A stretch of 64,000 nucleotides of DNA from Streptomyces sp. CB02400. Lineage in GTDB: Bacteria; Actinomycetota; Actinomycetes; Streptomycetales; Streptomycetaceae. The DNA is taken from NCBI RefSeq assembly GCF_001905725.1, contig NZ_LIWB01000005.1, forward strand, positions 124,001-188,000, given 5' to 3'. This document shows positions 60,279 through 64,000 of this stretch, piece by piece (the stretch's first letter is position 1; each line of letters opens with the position of its first letter). The notes beneath the pieces were generated by a model that saw only the letters and a program-made list of their open reading frames with translations, searched no databases and was not told the DNA's origin. The translations under genes and the position numbers were made by a program.

Positions 60279-60785
60279 GTCATTTCTCCTTCGGAGGCGT
60301 TATCGGGAATTCACCCTGCGCGAATTCCGTGTCGCCGTGATGATCAACCCGTAGGAAATGAACCCGCTGGCAACCACACCTGCAACCGATACCGACACTA
60401 GCACGGTGCGATCGGTCCCGCGTGATCGATAATTCCGTCCCGTCGGCGACCTGGGAATACGCACCGCGCCCGGCGCTTATTCCTCCCGTCACGGACACGA
60501 AGGTCACATCCCCGGTGCGCGACGGCCGCGGTACGTCACTGCCCGGAGGGGTGGATCGTGGCGTTCTCGGGACCTTCGGAGGTGTGTGGCCATCCGCCTG
60601 CCCCTGTTCTTGCGCGGTGCTCCCCCGTTCACGGGGAGGCGAAGCGCATCTCGATACTGCTCTGACCTCGTTTTTGGGCACGGATCCGCGCTGTTGGCTT
60701 CAGTCGGATCGCACGGGGTGCTGCTGGTTTTCGATCCGTCTCAGCCTCTCCGCCCTCTACGACCGGCCGGCAGTGGTCCTGCCGA
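60279..60785. other. Leader and gene-free stretch
   Basis: 507 bases with no credible gene. The left part is the cold-shock gene leader and promoter. The right part (60590-60785) borders the tnpB remnant and likely includes worn element-end sequence. Confidence 0.5.
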
Positions 60786-61212
60786 TCACCGTTCCCGGTC
60801 AGTGAGCATGAGTGAGTCTTGTGCCCGTTCCTGGTCGCTGCGGTCATCCCGAACTGTTCCGGGTGTCCTGGTCGCCCGCGTTCGCTCCGTGTCCGGCGGC
60901 ACGGATCGTGTCCGTGGTCCGGGAAGGCGGGGGCGGGGTCCCTCACGCTCAGGAGTGTCCGGTCCGGCCTGGACGGTCCGGTGCCCGTGCACATCGCTCA
61001 GGTGTGCACGGGGCGGTGCCGTCCGACGCCGGACGGGACCGTCCCTGGGCGCGTCGTCCGATCGCGATGCCGGCCGCATCGTGACGGGTGGTCTTGCGGG
61101 TGGTGGTCGTCAGTGGCTCCTGCCGGTGCCGGGCGCCCCACTTCGAGGTGCAGGCGGGGTCGACGGCGACGATCGCGACACCGGTGGCGTCGGCCATGGA
61201 GGCCAGGCGGGC
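60786..61212 (-). pseudogene. IS200/IS605-type tnpB, C-terminal remnant with frameshift
   Basis: The minus strand encodes VAIVAVDPACTSKWGARHRQ and TTRKTTRHDAAGIAIGRRAQ in one frame, the conserved C-terminal region of Streptomyces TnpB. The frame then shifts near 61050 to RRRTAPPRAHLSDVHGHRT and finishes AQDSLMLTDRER. Only about the last 140 codons remain. It directly abuts the 5'-deleted UDP-glucose dehydrogenase gene. A shorter relic of the same terminus is at 32301-32395. Confidence 0.8.
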
Positions 61213-61659
61213 CAGGTGGACGACATCAACAAGCGCCGCCGCGCCCGTACCGTCGACCTCGTCCGCGAGCTCGCCGGCGGCGACCTCACCGGGGTCCGGG
61301 TGACCGCCCTCGGAGCGGCCTTCAAGCCCAACTCCGACGACATCCGCGACGCCCCGGCCCTCGACGTGGCGAACACCCTGCACCGGCTCGGCGCCCACGT
61401 CACCGTCGTCGACCCGGCCGCCACCGAGAACGCCCGGCGCAGCCACCCGCAGCTCGGCTACGGCACCGACGCGGTCTCGGCCGCCGCCGGCGCCGACGTC
61501 GTCGTCCTGCTCACCGAGTGGAACGAGTTCCGCCAGCTCGCCCCGGAGGCCATGGGCGCCGTCGTGAACCACCGCCGCATCGTCGACGGACGCCACGCCC
61601 TCGACCCCGCCCGGTGGCGTGCCGCCGGCTGGGAGTACCGCGCCCTCGGCCGCCCGTGA
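61213..61659 (+). pseudogene. UDP-glucose 6-dehydrogenase, C-terminal fragment
   Basis: The frame starts inside the protein: QVDDINKRRRARTVDLVREL, LTGVRVTALGAAFKPNSDDI, RDAPALDVANTLHRLGAHVT, and DVVVLLTEWNEFRQLAPEAM. This is the UDP-binding C-terminal domain (about 148 residues); the NAD-binding N-domain and the catalytic cysteine are missing. Sequence upstream is tnpB remnant, so an insertion or deletion removed the 5' part. The stop is normal. No intact copy is in the window. Confidence 0.88.
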
Positions 61660-61994
61660 CGAGGCGGTGCGCGAGGGCACCGGTTCCCGGGCCCGGCGCA
61701 CCGGGAGCCCGAAGGAGCGGCCGCGGACACCTGCCGAGGACGTCGCCACCGCGGTGATCACGACCGTGGATCCGCCGGCCCCCGCCGCCCCGGGTTCCCG
61801 CGGTGCCGTCGGGCCGCGGGGCGGGCGGGCGGGGCGGTCCGGCGTGCCGCGGGCGTCAAGGCACCGGGGCCCGCGGCCGTGGTTTTCGTTCCGCCGACCC
61901 GGTGATCGGGTGCGGAAGAGGCATGCGTCCGCGGTTTCCGGAAAGGCGGAACGAGTTACTCCCATGTAGTCGGCAGCAGGGAGCGATCTCGTTC
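61660..61994. other. Gene-free stretch
   Basis: 335 bases between the dehydrogenase fragment and the acyltransferase. No gene is seen; a promoter for the acyltransferase is expected here. Confidence 0.5.
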
Positions 61995-63203
61995 ATGGCT
62001 CAGGAAGCGGGCCCGGCGACAGCAGAAGGATCCGGTACGGGGACGAAAGCGGCGGAGCCGCGCGGACGCTTCAGACCCGCCGCGGGGGGAGGCCGGGGCT
62101 TTCCGTCCGCGGTGGCGCGCAGCGGTCGGGTGAGCGGCCTGGACGGGCTGCGGACGGTGGCGGTCGCACTGGTGCTCGTCTACCACGTGGCCCCGGACGC
62201 GCTGCCGGGCGGCTCGGTCGCCGTGGACCTCTTCTTCACCATCAGCGGCTTCGTCATCACCCGGCTGCTGCTCGCCGAGTACGCCCGCACCGGCGGCGTC
62301 GCCCTGCTCCCCTTCTACCGGCGGCGCTGGCTGCGGCTCGTCCCCGCGCTGCTGGCCCTGTGCGCGGTCTGCGCGATCCTGTCGACGACCACCTCGCTGT
62401 GGGGTTTCGACAACTCCCTGCCGGCGGCGGGGCTGTCGGCGCTGTTCCTGGTCAACGTCGTACGGGCCACGGAGTCCGGGCCGTACGGCGACATGATGGG
62501 GCCGCTCGCGCACACCTGGTCGCTGGGGGTGGAGGAGCAGTTCTATCTGTTCTGGCCGCTCGTGCTGCTGGTGCTGCTGCGGTACGCCCGTGCCCGCACG
62601 GTGCTGCTCTGCACGGCGGCCCTGTGCGCGCTGCCCGTGCTGTGGCGCTTCGCCCTGTGGCAGCCGGACGCGGTCCACCGCATCTACAACGGCACCGACA
62701 CCCGCGCCGACCAACTGCTGGCCGGCGCCCTCGTCGCCGTGGTCCTGGCGCGGCTGCGCGCCGACGATCCCCGGCTGGCGGCCCTGCGCACCTGGGCGGG
62801 CCGGCTGGCCTGGCCGGCGCTGGGCCTGCTGGCGCTGGCGGCCTGGCGGATGCCGGTGACCGCCGGCGCGGGCCCCTGGACGGCCTGCTGGTACACCGTC
62901 GGGTTCCTGCTGGTGGCGGCCCTGTCCGCCGCCCTGGTCACGGCCCTCGAACTGCGCCCCGCCCAGGGACCCTCCCGGCTGCTCTCACTCACGCCGCTGA
63001 CCTGGGTGGGCCGCAACCTGAGCTACGGCATCTACCTGTGGCACTACCCCGTCGTACGCCTGCTGGCCTCCCTCGGCATGGAGGACGGACTCCTGCCGGC
63101 CACGGCCGTACTGACCGTCCTGCTGGCCCTGCTGTCGTACTACGCCGTCGAGGCACCGTTCCTGCGCAGGGCCCGGCGCCCCGTGCCGGCCCCGGCGCTC
63201 TGA
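61995..63203 (+). CDS. OafA/NodX-type membrane O-acyltransferase
   Basis: 402 residues from ATG 61995 with GGGAG about 11 bases upstream. Around ten membrane helices. Family motifs: SGLDGLRTVAVALVLVYHVA (catalytic His near the start), DLFFTISGFVITRLLLAEY, and LAHTWSLGVEEQFYLFWPLV. No C-terminal SGNH esterase domain, so it is the short type. It would acetylate or acylate an extracellular polysaccharide, glycolipid or antibiotic. The neighbouring dehydrogenase fragment hints at a former polysaccharide locus. Confidence 0.93.
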   Translation: MAQEAGPATAEGSGTGTKAAEPRGRFRPAAGGGRGFPSAVARSGRVSGLDGLRTVAVALVLVYHVAPDALPGGSVAVDLFFTISGFVITRLLLAEYARTGGVALLPFYRRRWLRLVPALLALCAVCAILSTTTSLWGFDNSLPAAGLSALFLVNVVRATESGPYGDMMGPLAHTWSLGVEEQFYLFWPLVLLVLLRYARARTVLLCTAALCALPVLWRFALWQPDAVHRIYNGTDTRADQLLAGALVAVVLARLRADDPRLAALRTWAGRLAWPALGLLALAAWRMPVTAGAGPWTACWYTVGFLLVAALSAALVTALELRPAQGPSRLLSLTPLTWVGRNLSYGIYLWHYPVVRLLASLGMEDGLLPATAVLTVLLALLSYYAVEAPFLRRARRPVPAPAL

Positions 63204-63575
63204 TCGGCTCCCGCCGCCCTCGGCCGGGGTGCGGGCGACCGGGGCGTCGGCTCGGCCGTGGCCCAGCCCGCGCCCGGCCCAGAGCCGATGGAGGGGAAAC
63301 AGCCCGCCGGACTCCGCACCGCGTCGGTCACCGGGTTCTCCCGTCTCGCGTGCGCGTGGTCCTGTCGCGTGGACGACCGAGGGCGGGAGGCGAAGTCGTC
63401 GCCGCGGCGACACGGACGTCACAGGGCCTCGGTCCGGGACGGCCCGCGATACCGGTCCGCTCGCCGGACCGCCTCCGACGTACCCGGTGTTCGTCCGTTG
63501 TTCACCGGGACATCCGTCCGCGCTGGCCCCCGGCTGCGACGATCCGGCTCCGCAGTGGATCACACCGGAGGAACG
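63204..63575. other. Gene-free stretch before the last gene
   Basis: 372 bases with no credible reading frame. It probably includes the promoter of the secreted protein gene. Confidence 0.45.
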
Positions 63576-64000
63576 ATGCTCCCGAAGAGAACCCACGCCG
63601 CGCTCGCGGCCCTGGCCGTGACCGCGGGCGCCCTGGCGGGCGCGGGCGTGGCGCACGCGGGTCACGGGAAGGTCGCGGACCACGGCCGGCACCGGCCGGC
63701 CGCGTTCGAACGCACCGCGACCTACCCGGTCTTCCAGAACCGTCCGGCCGGTGAGGACGCCGCCTCCGAGACCGTCGCCGAGATCTCGGCGACCAGCGAG
63801 GACGGCCGCACGCTCGTCTACACGGACGCCGTCGCCCGGCGGATCGGCTTCCTCGACATCAGCGACCCCGGCCGGCCCAAGGGCCTGGGCACGCTGTCCC
63901 TGGCCTCGCTGGGCGACGCCGAGGACGAGCCGACGTCCGTGACGGTCGTCGGGAGTCACGTGCTGGTGGTGGTGAACACCAGTGCCTCCTACACCGAGCC
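63576..64000 (+). CDS. Secreted beta-propeller-like protein, 3' truncated by window edge
   Basis: 141 residues visible from ATG 63576 with GGAGGAACG RBS. A Sec signal (ALAALAVTAGALAGAGVAHA) is followed by FERTATYPVFQNRPAGEDAA, ETVAEISATSEDGRTLVYTD and RRIGFLDISDPGRPKGLG. The TSEDGRTLVYTD...GFLDISDP blade pattern fits extracellular phytase-like or choice-of-anchor beta-propellers. The catalytic or anchoring part lies outside the window. Confidence 0.8.
   Translation, partial: MLPKRTHAALAALAVTAGALAGAGVAHAGHGKVADHGRHRPAAFERTATYPVFQNRPAGEDAASETVAEISATSEDGRTLVYTDAVARRIGFLDISDPGRPKGLGTLSLASLGDAEDEPTSVTVVGSHVLVVVNTSASYTE

Noticed and set aside
57279..60401. 1040-codon plus-strand frame from DUF1326 to the cold-shock gene
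   Set aside because: Runs antisense to three well-supported genes and has no domain of its own.
1..64000. CRISPR array or cas genes
   Set aside because: No regularly spaced 20-40-bp repeats were seen; the tandem repeats found are short and contiguous, without spacers.
1..64000. Large secondary-metabolite gene cluster
   Set aside because: No PKS, NRPS, terpene or RiPP core genes are visible; isolated tailoring-like enzymes (38.5-41.1 and 48.4-52.8 kb) are not enough.

Overview
The window is high-GC actinobacterial DNA. Streptomyces, or a very close relative, is the best reading: GTG and TTG starts, stop/start overlaps of the ATGA/GTGA type, Streptomyces-type Dcd, Yip1, DUF3152, ECF41 and PIN/RHH proteins, and no plasmid or phage backbone. 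It reads as chromosomal.

Layout. (1) 1-11.4 kb is the 3' part of a phage-tail-like contractile injection system (CIS) operon. It holds a partial chaperone-like protein, a DUF6760 protein, a 1112-residue proline-rich VQR-repeat protein, a tube protein, a LysM adaptor, a VgrG spike, a gp25 wedge, two further baseplate proteins and a zinc-ribbon/membrane/glycan-binding protein. Sheath, main tube and AAA ATPase would lie upstream of the window. (2) 11.6-16.2 kb has three tandem secreted seven-repeat FG-GAP proteins. (3) 16.4-19.1 kb is housekeeping: Yip1 protein, phosphoribosyltransferase, dcd, a small protein and tRNA-Gly(CCC).

(4) 19.1-27.9 kb is a decayed genomic island at the 3' end of tRNA-Gly. 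Two more partial copies of the tRNA 3' half (25.44 and 27.85 kb) mark a middle and a far junction. The island carries a truncated NUDIX gene, a long inverted repeat, HTH and STAS genes, a serine-tRNA-like gene, a divergent GntR module with twin palindromic operators, a cold-shock-like protein, a SUMF1-like protein, a PIN/RHH toxin-antitoxin pair and a PIG-L deacetylase. No integrase remains. (5) 28-32 kb has an AfsQ1/Q2-like two-component operon with a GerMN lipoprotein and a DUF3152 protein. It is followed by a scar of two truncated lipoprotein genes, a tnpB 3' remnant and an 8-bp microsatellite.

(6) 32.7-41.1 kb encodes membrane functions (SPFH/NfeD, DUF389, TerC) and an FAD-monooxygenase/MFS pair. 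(7) 41.4-46.9 kb is an FtsX/ABC exporter with its own NarL-type two-component system. Both operons are preceded by the same bipartite palindromic motif. (8) 47.5-52.8 kb has a NodB deacetylase, then a minus-strand operon of L-amino-acid oxidase, thiamine-diphosphate decarboxylase and AidA/PixA protein. (9) 53.8-60.3 kb has an ECF41 sigma factor, an NDH-like oxidoreductase behind a CRP-like palindrome, a convergent DUF2182/DUF1326 pair, and a DEAD-box helicase next to a cold-shock protein. (10) 60.8-64 kb holds a tnpB remnant abutting a 5'-deleted UDP-glucose dehydrogenase, an OafA-type acyltransferase and the start of a secreted protein.

The most distinctive items are the CIS accessory proteins, the multi-att tRNA-Gly island, the 69-bp-arm inverted repeat, the shared exporter/regulator motif, and the oxidase-decarboxylase-AidA operon. 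All functional statements rest on reading the sequence; no database search was run.
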